Source of the DNA: Thalassospira lucentensis
Lineage (GTDB): Bacteria > Pseudomonadota > Alphaproteobacteria > Rhodospirillales > Thalassospiraceae
Length of the DNA: 64,000 bases
Assembly (NCBI RefSeq): GCF_001613805.1
Contig: NZ_LPVY01000003.1
Span: 434,001-498,000, forward strand
Direction of reading: 5' to 3'
Below, piece by piece: positions 1 through 8,612 of the stretch; the stretch's first letter is position 1, and every line of letters begins with the position of its first letter. The translations under genes and the position numbers were made by a program. The notes under the pieces are model-generated. The model did no database searches and was not told where the DNA came from. It worked only from the letters and a program-made list of their open reading frames with translations.

Positions 1-1014
1 ACGATCCTGAAGAAACTTTCCACCGGTGCCGCGATTGCGGTGACCAGCTCGTTTCTGATCAGCGGTGCTGCATTCGCCGACGATATGAAACCGGGTGAAG
101 GCGTTGAAGTCCAGCCGCTGAAAAGCTCGATTGCCGAAGAAACATTCCAGACCGTTCTGGTGATGAAGGCACTTGAAGAGCTTGGCTACGACGTCAAGGA
201 CATCCAGGAAATCGAATATGCGGCTGGTCACGTTGCTATTGGCAATGGCGATGCAACCTTTTTGGCCGACCACTGGAACCCGCTGCATGCCGATTTCTAC
301 AAGGCAGCCGGCGGTGACGAAAAAATCTATCGCGAAGGTGTTTATTCACCGGGTGCGTTGCAGGGTTACCTGATCGACAAGAAAACCGCTGATGAACACA
401 ACATCACCAATATCAGCCAGCTGTCCGATCCGGAAATTGCCAAGATTTTCGACAATAATGGTGACGGCAAAGCCGATCTTGCCGGCTGCAACCCGGGTTG
501 GGGCTGTGAAGGTGTGATCGAACATCACCTTGATGCCTATGACCTGCGTGACACGGTAGCCCACAATCAGGGTTCCTATTCGGCCATCATCGCCGATACC
601 ATTACCCGTTACAAAGCTGGCGAGCCGATCCTGTATTACACCTGGACCCCGTATTGGGTTTCGGGCGTTCTGGTCCCGGGCAAGGACGTGACCTGGCTGC
701 AGGTTCCGTTCTCATCCCTTCCGGGTGAAAACAAGGATGCCGACACCGCCCTTCCGGACGGTTCGAACTATGGCTTCCAGGTGAACAACCAGCAGATCAT
801 CGCCAACAAGGCATGGGCCGAAGAAAACCCGGCCGCGGCGAAGCTGTTTGCCATCATGGAACTGTCGGCCAACGATATCTCTGCCCAGAACCTTCGTATG
901 CGCGACGGTGAAAAGTCGGCCGAAGACATCAACCGTCATGCCGATGCCTGGATCAAGGCAAATCAGGCAAAATTCGACGGTTGGCTTGAAGAAGCACGCA
1001 AAGCTGCGATGTGA
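1..1014 (+). CDS. proX: Glycine betaine/proline ABC transporter substrate-binding protein ProX (5' end cut by window)
   Basis: Periplasmic binding protein of the osmoprotectant importer ProXWV. The frame is open from base 1 (TILKKLSTG...), so the start codon probably lies just outside the window. A hydrophobic signal peptide ends at about ISGAAFA-DD. The motif GCNPGWGCE, typical of ProX, and the Trp-rich YYTWTPYW segment (an aromatic ligand pocket is expected in this family) are present, and the length of about 335 residues fits. It is followed by a strong terminator and then by proW and proV on the same strand. Identity as ProX is firm; whether betaine, proline or choline is the preferred ligand cannot be read from the sequence. 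Confidence 0.93.
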   Translation, partial: TILKKLSTGAAIAVTSSFLISGAAFADDMKPGEGVEVQPLKSSIAEETFQTVLVMKALEELGYDVKDIQEIEYAAGHVAIGNGDATFLADHWNPLHADFYKAAGGDEKIYREGVYSPGALQGYLIDKKTADEHNITNISQLSDPEIAKIFDNNGDGKADLAGCNPGWGCEGVIEHHLDAYDLRDTVAHNQGSYSAIIADTITRYKAGEPILYYTWTPYWVSGVLVPGKDVTWLQVPFSSLPGENKDADTALPDGSNYGFQVNNQQIIANKAWAEENPAAAKLFAIMELSANDISAQNLRMRDGEKSAEDINRHADAWIKANQAKFDGWLEEARKAAM

Positions 1015-1058
1015 TCGTTTCGAAGATCACGAAATGTGCATTCGATGACGAATGGAAT

Positions 1059-1090
1059 ACCCCGCACCCTCGGTGCGGGGTGTTTTCTTT
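1059..1090 (+). terminator. Rho-independent terminator after proX
   Basis: A perfect 10-bp GC-rich stem (ACCCCGCACC pairing with GGTGCGGGGT, loop CTC) is followed by a T-rich tail. It lies 45 bp after the proX stop and before proW, so it should end or attenuate the proX transcript. Confidence 0.9.
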
Positions 1091-1218
1091 TGGGTACCAT
1101 TACACAAAACTGTCAGGAGATGTCAGGCACCCAAGCATTTAATCGTGCGTTGGCGGGATCATATTGCTAGGCTCCTACGTTCATTGGTTTTCTGAACACA
1201 ACCGGCCGGACGCGCACG

Positions 1219-2085
1219 ATGTTTCCAGAACAATTGAATGTGCCCTTGGGCAAATGGGTCAATCGCTTTGTCGACTGGCTGGTGGTGAATTATGGCGACG
1301 CGTTCGAAGCGTTTGCCGACAGCCTGCTGACAGTACTGGTCTGGCTGGAACAGATCCTGCGCGGCACTCCCTGGTGGATCGTTGTGATTGCCATCGCCGT
1401 GATCGGGTTTCATGCCAGTCGCAACTGGAAAATTGCCGCAGGGCTTGCGATTGCGATGGTCGCCATCGGGTCACTGGGGCTTTGGGACAAGGCGATGCAG
1501 ACCCTTGCCCTGATGATCGTTGCCACGGCCCTTTCCGTTATCATCGGTGTTCCGGTCGGAATTGCCATGGCAATGTCAAACCGCCTGCGCGCTGTGATGC
1601 TGCCGATCCTTGATACCATGCAGACGATGCCGAGTTTTGTGTATCTCATCCCTGCCCTGATGCTGTTTGGGCTGGGAAAGGTTCCGGCAATCCTTGCCAC
1701 CGTGATTTACGCAGCCCCGCCGGTCATTCGACTAACCGATCTTGGCATCAGACTTGTTGATCCCGAGGTACTTGAAGCATCCCGGTCATTCGGGGCCAAT
1801 CGCAGGCAAATTCTGTGGAAAGTACAGCTTCCCCTTGCGCTGCCCAATATCATGGCCGGGATCAATCAGACGACGATGATGGCGATTTCGATGGTGGTGA
1901 TTGCATCCATGATCGGCGCGCGTGGACTTGGCGAACAGGTACTGATGGGCATCCAGCGCCTTGATGTCGGTGCGGGCACGGAAGCAGGCATCGCGATAGT
2001 GCTTTTGGCGGTTGTGTTTGACCGGATCGGTCAGGCCTATGGCAAGCGATCACATCGCAGCCACAAGGCGGAGGGAAAATCATGA
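1219..2085 (+). CDS. proW: Glycine betaine/proline ABC transporter permease ProW
   Basis: Inner-membrane permease of the ProXWV importer, 288 residues with several hydrophobic helices. The N-terminal LGKWVNRFVDWLVVNYGDAF stretch is typical of ProW. The segment around residues 180-215 (EASRSFGANRRQILWKVQLP) is the EAA loop that docks on the ATPase. The ATG start follows a weak ribosome site. Its last codons overlap proV in an ATGA junction, so translation of the two is coupled. It is separated from proX by a terminator and about 130 bp, which may contain a second promoter. Confidence 0.93.
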   Translation: MFPEQLNVPLGKWVNRFVDWLVVNYGDAFEAFADSLLTVLVWLEQILRGTPWWIVVIAIAVIGFHASRNWKIAAGLAIAMVAIGSLGLWDKAMQTLALMIVATALSVIIGVPVGIAMAMSNRLRAVMLPILDTMQTMPSFVYLIPALMLFGLGKVPAILATVIYAAPPVIRLTDLGIRLVDPEVLEASRSFGANRRQILWKVQLPLALPNIMAGINQTTMMAISMVVIASMIGARGLGEQVLMGIQRLDVGAGTEAGIAIVLLAVVFDRIGQAYGKRSHRSHKAEGKS

Positions 2086-3101
2086 GCTATATCGAAATCC
2101 GCAATATTTTCAAAATCTTCGGCCCCGATCCAGAAAAGTCGCTAAAGCTTGCACGAGACGGTGCAGACAAGGATGAAATACTTGCCCAAACAGGCCATAC
2201 GGTCGGGCTGCATGATGTGTCTCTTTCTATCGAACGCGGTGAAACATTTGTGGTTATGGGACTTTCGGGGTCTGGAAAGTCAACTCTGATCCGCCATCTT
2301 AACCGGCTGATTGACCCGACATCCGGCGAAGTACTTTTTGACGGCACCGATATCCTTGCCATGAGCATCAATGAGCTGAATGCGTTCCGGCGAAAGCGGC
2401 TTGGTATGGTGTTTCAACGCTTTGGCCTTCTGCCACATCGCAGTGTGATGGATAATGTCGGCTATGGCCTTGAAATTCAGGATGTGGACCGCAACACGCG
2501 CGAGAATGCGGCACGCAACTGGATCGAACGGGTCGGTCTGGCCGGATACGAGGACAAGTTTCCCGATCAGTTATCAGGCGGGATGCAGCAGCGCGTCGGC
2601 CTTGCCCGCGCACTGACCACGGACCCCGAAGTTCTTTTGATGGACGAGGCATTTTCCGCTCTTGATCCCCTTATCCGCAATGACATGCAGGATGAACTGA
2701 TGAAGCTTCAGGGAGAGCTTCACAAAACCATCGTGTTTATTACCCATGATCTGGACGAGGCACTTAAACTGGGCGACCGGATTGCGATCCTGAAAGATGG
2801 CAAACTGATCCAAATCGGTCGACCGGAAGAAATCATCATGTGTCCCGCTGATGATTATGTCCGCGCCTTTACCCGTGATGTGAACAGATCGCGTGTGTTG
2901 CGCGCCAAAACATTGATGCAACCGTTGGTCAATGGCGGTGAAGTTAATGCAAGCTGGCCCGAGATTACCGGTGATATGCGCCTTGAAGATATTCTGCCTG
3001 TGGCGCTGGCAACAGGCGGATCAATGGCGGTGATCAATGGCAAAAAGGAACCAATCGGGATATTAAGCAAGGAACAGGTGATAGCTGCGCTGGCAGCATA
3101 A
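2082..3101 (+). CDS. proV: Glycine betaine/proline ABC transporter ATP-binding protein ProV
   Basis: ATPase that powers the importer. Visible motifs are Walker A GLSGSGKST (residues 60-68), signature LSGGMQQR (164-171) and Walker B VLLMDE (184-189). The C-terminal region after about residue 275 is shorter than in E. coli ProV (339 against about 400 residues) and looks like one CBS-type segment ending GILSKEQVIAALAA, where longer ProV proteins carry a CBS pair that senses ionic strength. Overlaps proW by 4 bp. No terminator is evident downstream. Confidence 0.93.
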   Translation: MSYIEIRNIFKIFGPDPEKSLKLARDGADKDEILAQTGHTVGLHDVSLSIERGETFVVMGLSGSGKSTLIRHLNRLIDPTSGEVLFDGTDILAMSINELNAFRRKRLGMVFQRFGLLPHRSVMDNVGYGLEIQDVDRNTRENAARNWIERVGLAGYEDKFPDQLSGGMQQRVGLARALTTDPEVLLMDEAFSALDPLIRNDMQDELMKLQGELHKTIVFITHDLDEALKLGDRIAILKDGKLIQIGRPEEIIMCPADDYVRAFTRDVNRSRVLRAKTLMQPLVNGGEVNASWPEITGDMRLEDILPVALATGGSMAVINGKKEPIGILSKEQVIAALAA

Positions 3102-3187
3102 TTTTGTAATTAGTGGCTTATAATTGCTTGATAAAATTCTTATATTCAAACGAATATCAAAGATAAAATCAGGCGGAAACCACTGTT

Positions 3188-3202
3188 ATGGCCACAAATT
3201 GA
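3188..3202 (+). other. Four-codon mini-ORF (MATN) overlapping the start of the HD-GYP gene
   Basis: An ATG at 3188 sits 11 nt after the purine-rich AGGCGG at 3171-3176, but reads only four codons before TGA at 3200-3202. That TGA overlaps the TTG at 3199 that opens the HD-GYP frame. It is either a tiny coupled leader or the mark of a one-base frameshift at the true start. Confidence 0.4.
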
Positions 3203-4329
3203 ACACCGGCACCCCCAACATACTGCATGTCGTTTGCGAAAGAGATCGCACGGATTTGATGCCGGCATCCCTGCTTGGCTTCGACATCCGCACATCATCG
3301 ATGGCAGATAAAATTCCGCTGGATGCCGATACCATCGTACTTGATGTCGACCTTGGCAACGGTGAAAACATCGCCAAGCTTGCGGCATTCCGCAAGGCTG
3401 CCCCTGCCCGGTGCAAACAGATTTTCGCGATTACAAAAGGCAACCTACAGGAAGAATTGCAGGCAACTACCCTTGGCGCACGCAAGACAATCCACAGGCC
3501 GGTAGGCGATGCCGGACTGGCAAAGATCATCGAAGACATTCGTGAAACGGCGGGGATGCTCACCCCGACAGCCAGCAAGGCCGTCAACGGGGCCGCAAAA
3601 ACACTTGAAAATACCTTCGCCCGGTTTACCACCAACAAACCGGTTGATCTTGGCGAGGTTGCGGCAACCGGCGAAGAAATCGCCAAGACCATTAGCAATA
3701 TTGGCGTTAATGAATGGCTATCCACTGTACGGGCCTATCACCATACGACATTTCAGCACATTCTGATCGTAACCGGATTGGCCTGCGCATTTGCGACCAA
3801 TATGGGGATGCGCAAGGCAGATATTGAAAAACTGACGACCGCAGGACTGCTGCATGATATCGGGAAGGTGGATATACCTGCGTCAATCCTTGATAAACCG
3901 GGCAAGCTGACAGCAGAAGAGTTTGATGTCATCCGCACCCATCCGGGGGCAGGATATAAATTTCTGGCCCGGCAGGACGGCATTGCCGAAGATGTTCTGG
4001 ATGCCATCCTGCATCATCACGAATTTCTGAATGGCAGCGGGTATCCTGACGGTCTGGCAGGTGACCAAATTCACGATCTGACACGTATTCTGACCATCTG
4101 TGACATTATGGGCGCACTGCTGGAACGTCGCACCTACAAGGAACCCTTTACCGTCGCGGAATCACTGGCAATTCTTTTACAAATGGCCAATGACGGCAAA
4201 CTGGAAATGGTTCTGGTCCATGCCTTGGGCAGGACACTGGAAAAGAATGTCAATTCCATTCAGCAAACTCCGGATGAAAGCCTGATTGCCCTGGCACCGC
4301 TTTATCAGTCGCCCGTCGAAGCCCGATAA
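3199..4329 (+). CDS. HD-GYP domain protein with receiver-like N-terminus (predicted c-di-GMP phosphodiesterase)
   Basis: Residues 1-115 look like a receiver-type alpha/beta domain (NILHVVCERDRTD..., TIVLDVDLGNGEN), though the usual phospho-acceptor pattern is not clear. Residues from about 175 onward form an HD-GYP domain with HDIGK (219-223), THPGAGY, HHHE (near 273) and the GYP triad in NGSGYPDG (281-283). HD-GYP proteins hydrolyse cyclic di-GMP, and the metal ligands are retained, so activity is plausible. The start is uncertain: the TTG at 3199 overlaps a mini-ORF, and the frame is open back to a TTG at 3124. The 3' end overlaps the convergent rfbC gene by 25 bp. Confidence 0.82.
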   Translation: MNTGTPNILHVVCERDRTDLMPASLLGFDIRTSSMADKIPLDADTIVLDVDLGNGENIAKLAAFRKAAPARCKQIFAITKGNLQEELQATTLGARKTIHRPVGDAGLAKIIEDIRETAGMLTPTASKAVNGAAKTLENTFARFTTNKPVDLGEVAATGEEIAKTISNIGVNEWLSTVRAYHHTTFQHILIVTGLACAFATNMGMRKADIEKLTTAGLLHDIGKVDIPASILDKPGKLTAEEFDVIRTHPGAGYKFLARQDGIAEDVLDAILHHHEFLNGSGYPDGLAGDQIHDLTRILTICDIMGALLERRTYKEPFTVAESLAILLQMANDGKLEMVLVHALGRTLEKNVNSIQQTPDESLIALAPLYQSPVEAR

Positions 4330-4928
4330 CGCCCTATGTCATGCACCATCGCCCGGTGCGCCTCCGCAGCCCGGGCAACATCTATCGAAAACAGCTCGAC
4401 CAGTGCTGGTTGATCTTTGTCCTTTTCCGATAATACCGGCTGTTGCCCGTACAGTTCCCAGTCAATGTGAATATCTGGGTCATTCCAGGCGATCCCTCGA
4501 TCATGCTCGGGACTGTAATAATCCGATACCTTGTAAATCACGGTCGTATCGGGACGCATCGTGCGAAAACCATGCGCAAATCCCGGCGGGATCCATAGCT
4601 GATACCAGTTTTCTTCGGACAGCTCGATCTTGATATGCTGACCGAATGTCTGTGAATGCAGGCGCAGATCAACAGCGATATCCATGATCGCTCCGGTGGT
4701 CACGCGCACCAGTTTCCCTTGCGCGCGCGGTTCGGATTGATAATGCAAGCCCCGAATGGTGTTGACCGGTTTGCTGATCGACTGGTTTTCCTGCACCAAT
4801 GTCACATCGCCAATTGCCGCACGAAATTCATCCTCGCGAAAGGTCTCGGCAAATGTCCCGCGCGGATCACGATGACGGTTCGGTACAAACAGCACCGGCC
4901 CGTCAATATCAAAGCGATCAAATTCCAT
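4305..4928 (-). CDS. rfbC: dTDP-4-dehydrorhamnose 3,5-epimerase family protein (RmlC/RfbC)
   Basis: Cupin-fold sugar-nucleotide epimerase of the RmlC family, 207 residues. Visible family blocks are the DPRGTFAETF segment, QENQSISKPVNTIRGLHYQ with the catalytic-type His, and WIPPGFAHGFRT. The ATG at 4928 is preferred over an upstream in-frame start because AAGGACAAGG lies just ahead of it. Expected role: supply of dTDP-L-rhamnose or a related deoxysugar for surface glycans. The usual rfbA, rfbB and rfbD are not in this window. It lies 11 bp after the secreted propeller-like gene and ends inside the 3' end of the convergent HD-GYP gene. Confidence 0.9.
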   Translation of the reverse strand: MEFDRFDIDGPVLFVPNRHRDPRGTFAETFREDEFRAAIGDVTLVQENQSISKPVNTIRGLHYQSEPRAQGKLVRVTTGAIMDIAVDLRLHSQTFGQHIKIELSEENWYQLWIPPGFAHGFRTMRPDTTVIYKVSDYYSPEHDRGIAWNDPDIHIDWELYGQQPVLSEKDKDQPALVELFSIDVARAAEAHRAMVHDIGRYRASTGD

Positions 4929-4939
4929 GGCCTTGTCCT

Positions 4940-6130
4940 TTACTTCGTAATGGAAACGGGGAACCGCACCAATTGCCGTGGCACCCGCCACTTTCCGTTA
5001 TGGGGCTTTGGGATCAGACGGACGAAAACGAGGCTGGCCTCGTCATCGACGGTGCTGAAAAGCCGGTCCTGGCTGTCTTCGTCAATCATGGTGGCATAGG
5101 CGGCAAACGGGTCCCCCGGCCCGGCATCGGGATCAAGATCCTCATCAAGCAGAAACTTCGGCTCCGACCAGTTTTTCATATCCGGCGATGTCGAATAAAA
5201 CATGCCGTGCCGATTCGTGCCGTCCTTGTTGCGCTGACGGTGCTGATAGATCGCGATGAAGGTATTTGTACCTTCATGCCTTACAAACCCGCGGATCGAC
5301 GTAATTCCCTTGGGGCCGACGCGCGCGCAATCGGTTTGCTGTACCTGCCATCCCTGATCGGTCAGGTTTGCGGCCTCAATAAAGTCATTACCGTCCCATA
5401 CCTGCCAGCTTGACGGATCATTGGCAGGTGCTCGCACCAGACAATTGCGCGAGTTTTTCCATTCCTCCTCGCGACGCCAGACAATCGCATACAGATAATT
5501 CTGCCAATTGATGATGTTGGTGACCGTCACATAGCTTGGTGCACGCTTCCGATCATCCCGATACGGTTCCGGCGGCGGGAAAGGTGCATGATGGGGCGGC
5601 TGACCAAGATAATCGAACGTTTTCCCACCATCGGTCGATTTCAGCGTCACCAATCCATTGATCCAGCAATCAATCCGCTTTGTCCGTCCCTTGCAGGGCA
5701 TTTCGTGACGATACGGCATGAAACTGGCACTGCCGAGTGCGTAAACATTTCTTCCATCTTTGGTGTAAATTGCATGGATCCAGGTGCGATCATCCAAAAG
5801 ATCGGGCTGCGCTTTCCCGGCGGCCATGAACCGGCTGTCACAATCGGGTTTCAGACTGTCAAAGCCATAACCAACAAAAGCACGGTTTTGGAAATTTGGC
5901 GCAAACAGGATCATGCGCCCCCTGTCATCACGAAATGCGCGCGCGGGCGCGTCGGGCAAATGATGCGAATCACATCCCGCAACATCGCTATCAAAAATGA
6001 TCTTTTCCGGCCCGGTGACTTTAAGTTCCAGCGCCGCAGAATTCGGTGATGAGAATGCAAGGATGCCGCCGCCTGACAGCACTGTTGCAATCAGGATCGT
6101 CGCGTAGCGGATATGCGATTTGTTTAACAC
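4940..6130 (-). CDS. Secreted or membrane-anchored protein of unknown function with an Asp-box, glycan locus
   Basis: 396 residues beginning at GTG, with a hydrophobic N-terminal segment (about residues 9-26) that is a signal peptide or anchor. The rest is rich in aromatic residues and beta-strand-like stretches. One clear Asp-box (STDGGKTF) is present, and MFYSTSPDMKNWSEPKFLL resembles the blades of sialidase-like or glycosidase-like beta-propellers. Such folds often bind or cut glycans, but no catalytic set can be assigned. It is followed 11 bp later by rfbC and preceded by a terminator, so these two probably form their own unit. Function not recognised. Confidence 0.6.
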   Translation of the reverse strand: MLNKSHIRYATILIATVLSGGGILAFSSPNSAALELKVTGPEKIIFDSDVAGCDSHHLPDAPARAFRDDRGRMILFAPNFQNRAFVGYGFDSLKPDCDSRFMAAGKAQPDLLDDRTWIHAIYTKDGRNVYALGSASFMPYRHEMPCKGRTKRIDCWINGLVTLKSTDGGKTFDYLGQPPHHAPFPPPEPYRDDRKRAPSYVTVTNIINWQNYLYAIVWRREEEWKNSRNCLVRAPANDPSSWQVWDGNDFIEAANLTDQGWQVQQTDCARVGPKGITSIRGFVRHEGTNTFIAIYQHRQRNKDGTNRHGMFYSTSPDMKNWSEPKFLLDEDLDPDAGPGDPFAAYATMIDEDSQDRLFSTVDDEASLVFVRLIPKPHNGKWRVPRQLVRFPVSITK

Positions 6131-6160
6131 TTATCCATCCATGGCCGTTCAAAATGAAAA

Positions 6161-6201
6161 GAAAACCGGGCATGACCGGAACTAGGAAACCGGCCATGCC
6201 C
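6161..6201 (-). terminator. Terminator after the downstream pyruvyl transferase gene
   Basis: GGGCATGACCGG (6168-6179) pairs with CCGGCCATGCCC (6190-6201) with one mismatch. On the minus strand the stem is followed by a T-rich stretch (complement of AAAATGAAAAGAAAA). It separates the 6213 gene from the GTG-started gene below it. Confidence 0.7.
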
Positions 6202-6212
6202 AAGCAGCATGG

Positions 6213-7418
6213 TTACGCCGCCTCAACCACGTAAGGGGTCGGGGTAGTGCCGAGGCGATGTGCCATGCCGTTTTCTTCGAGGAAGGTTTTCAGTTCGCCA
6301 AACCGCATCTGGTAGGTTTCCTCGAAATGGCCGAAATCTGCCTGATCCCATGCTTCTTCGAAGGAAAATTTGTCGATATAGCGACCGTCGATATGCGGAA
6401 TACCAAGCGTTTTGACAAACTCACGGGTCCGCGTGTCATAGGTGATGTAAAGGGCTGGCACCTCATTGGCGAGCGCCAGAAGATTGCCGTGCAAACGGAA
6501 CCCGGTCACAGCATCAAGATGCCGCTCGGCTTCCTCGAAATCGGCCACCGTCTCGAATACTGCGAGTGACGATTTATAAATTTGCAATAACGGATCCGTT
6601 TCACCGTATAACCAGCCTTCTGTAATGAGCTGATTGACGGCCTTTGACATCACTTCATCCGCATTGGCAATCTGGTTGCAGCGCGCATAGAAGATCGCCT
6701 TTTCTTCCAGCTCGCCGGCACAAAGAAGTTCGGTTTGATATCGTTCGGCGAGTGTCCGAATCAGATATCGTTGAAACATGACGCATCTGGGTGTTTTGCG
6801 CCGCAGGGTAAAGCCAAGTTTTTTGATATCGGTCGACTTGAGACGCGGCAGCGTCAGTTTCGGTTTGCAGTGTCGAAATGCCGTCGGGCACCCAAAAATA
6901 CGGACATTTTTGATCCCGATCGAATTCAACGCTTTTTTTGAAAGATGGCCGCGCACGCCAAGAGTGGTTGAACGATGCGAAACGACCTGCAAAAAGCGCT
7001 TGGTCGATTCATTGACATATTCTTCCGAATTATCAGGGGTCTGCACACCAATCCCGAATGCGATAACCGGAACATTGGTCTGTTCCAGGACACGTGTGAT
7101 CGGATCCCATTGACCGTTGGTATGAATATAGTTCGATCCGCGCAAAAAGATGTAGTCGAGCTGATTGATATTCTCGACCTGAGCCGGTGTCAGGTCGCCG
7201 CTAGCCGGGGCATAAATGGGTTGCAGTTCAGCATAATCGAGAATTCGCAGGGACGAATCATAGACAAAGCAATCACCGATATTGCTGAAATGCCGCGTTG
7301 ATTTTTCGGGGGAACCGAAATTATGCGTTACCACTCCTACATTCTCGACAACTCTGCCTGCCGGCATGAGAACGCCGATACGAGGTTTCTGGCCAGTTGA
7401 GGGGATATTCTGGCTCAT
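6213..7418 (-). CDS. Polysaccharide pyruvyl transferase family protein (copy 1)
   Basis: 401 residues of the polysaccharide pyruvyl transferase family, which adds ketal-linked pyruvate to sugars of exopolysaccharides and secondary cell-wall glycans. Supporting blocks: IGDCFVYDSSLRIL, DYIFLRGSNYIH, TTLGVRGHLSKKAL, FGCPTAFRH and the late VTGFRLHGNLLALANEVPALYITYD. The start has an AGGAG ribosome site. A paralogue with the same block order lies at 8613-9803, on the other side of galE. Acceptor sugar unknown. Confidence 0.85.
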   Translation of the reverse strand: MSQNIPSTGQKPRIGVLMPAGRVVENVGVVTHNFGSPEKSTRHFSNIGDCFVYDSSLRILDYAELQPIYAPASGDLTPAQVENINQLDYIFLRGSNYIHTNGQWDPITRVLEQTNVPVIAFGIGVQTPDNSEEYVNESTKRFLQVVSHRSTTLGVRGHLSKKALNSIGIKNVRIFGCPTAFRHCKPKLTLPRLKSTDIKKLGFTLRRKTPRCVMFQRYLIRTLAERYQTELLCAGELEEKAIFYARCNQIANADEVMSKAVNQLITEGWLYGETDPLLQIYKSSLAVFETVADFEEAERHLDAVTGFRLHGNLLALANEVPALYITYDTRTREFVKTLGIPHIDGRYIDKFSFEEAWDQADFGHFEETYQMRFGELKTFLEENGMAHRLGTTPTPYVVEAA

Positions 7419-7514
7419 GTCTGGTACTCCTGCTGTGGCGGTTCGGGCCTTTATTCAGTCCTTCTGAACCGCTTGCTCGTAATGGACGTTTCCTCCCTTT
7501 CTGGCGCGTGGGTG

Positions 7515-8513
7515 TTATGCGGCGTCAACCACCTGACGGGTTTTAAGGCTTTCTTCCCAATCAAGGGCGTGGCGCACAATCATCTCAAGATCATCATGTT
7601 TCGGCTCCCAGCCGAGCTTCTCGCGAACACGATCCGCACCCGCAATCAAGGCAGCCGGATCACCCGGGCGACGTTCCGCCAGTTTGACGGGGAAATCGAC
7701 ACCCGATACTTCCTTGACCGCCGAAATTACTTCCTTGACCGAGAAACCGCGTCCGTAACCGCAATTCATCACGTCGCTTTCACCGCCATTTTCCAGATAT
7801 TCCAATGCAAGCACATGCGCATTGGCAAGATCTGAAACATGGATGTAATCGCGGATGCAGGTGCCATCCGGAGTCTCGTAATCTTCGCCATAGATTTCCA
7901 GATGTGAACGCACACCTGTTGCCGCCTGGCTGGCGATTTTGATCAGGTGGGTTGCTTTGCGTGATGTCTGCCCTGCCCGTCCTTCGGGATCAGCACCGGC
8001 AACATTGAAATAGCGCAACGCGACATAGTTCATGTCATGGGCAACAGATGCATCGGCCAGCATCTTTTCCGTCATCATTTTCGACGTGCCATAAGGCGAA
8101 ATCGGTTTTGACGGGAAATCTTCAAGGATTGGGGTTTTGGCGGGTTCACCGTAAACACCCGCAGTCGAGGAGAAGATGAAATACCGGATGCCCGCATCAA
8201 CGGCGACCTGTGCCAGAGCACGGGAATTCACCGTGTTGTTATAGTAATAATCAAGCGGATAAACCACCGATTCCGGCACGATGATCGATCCTGCAAAATG
8301 CATGATTGCCTTGACGTCGTGATCCGCGACAAGCTTGCGAACCAGTTCATAATCACCGCAGTCACCTTCGACAAAGGCAGCCCCGGCCGGAACGGCCCAA
8401 CGATACCCCTGACTGAGATTATCGAGGACGACGACCTTTCGCCCGGCATCCAGAAGTGCAAGCGCTGCGTGGCTACCGATATAACCTGCGCCACCCGTTA
8501 CAAGTACAGTCAT
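7515..8513 (-). CDS. galE: UDP-glucose 4-epimerase GalE
   Basis: Short-chain dehydrogenase-type epimerase interconverting UDP-glucose and UDP-galactose. NAD-binding TGGAGYIGS at residues 6-14, the catalytic Ser region FIFSSTAGVYG (113-122), YGTSK with Tyr141 and Lys145, and LRYFNVAGADPEGR all match. The length of 332 is normal. The AAGGAG ribosome site supports the start. It lies between two pyruvyl transferase genes, suggesting that galactose is a building block, perhaps the pyruvylated one, of the glycan made by this locus (inference). Confidence 0.95.
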   Translation of the reverse strand: MTVLVTGGAGYIGSHAALALLDAGRKVVVLDNLSQGYRWAVPAGAAFVEGDCGDYELVRKLVADHDVKAIMHFAGSIIVPESVVYPLDYYYNNTVNSRALAQVAVDAGIRYFIFSSTAGVYGEPAKTPILEDFPSKPISPYGTSKMMTEKMLADASVAHDMNYVALRYFNVAGADPEGRAGQTSRKATHLIKIASQAATGVRSHLEIYGEDYETPDGTCIRDYIHVSDLANAHVLALEYLENGGESDVMNCGYGRGFSVKEVISAVKEVSGVDFPVKLAERRPGDPAALIAGADRVREKLGWEPKHDDLEMIVRHALDWEESLKTRQVVDAA

Positions 8514-8612
8514 TGCCGTGTCTCCTTGTTATCGCTGTCCTTTTTCGGACATGCTTGTGGTGGCACAGTCTTCCCGCCCGATACCGGTGCGGGATGACTG
8601 CACCGGGTTTGA

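Noticed and set aside
4305-4928. A full dTDP-rhamnose pathway in this locus
   Set aside because: Only the RmlC-type gene is present; no rmlA, rmlB or rmlD frame was seen.
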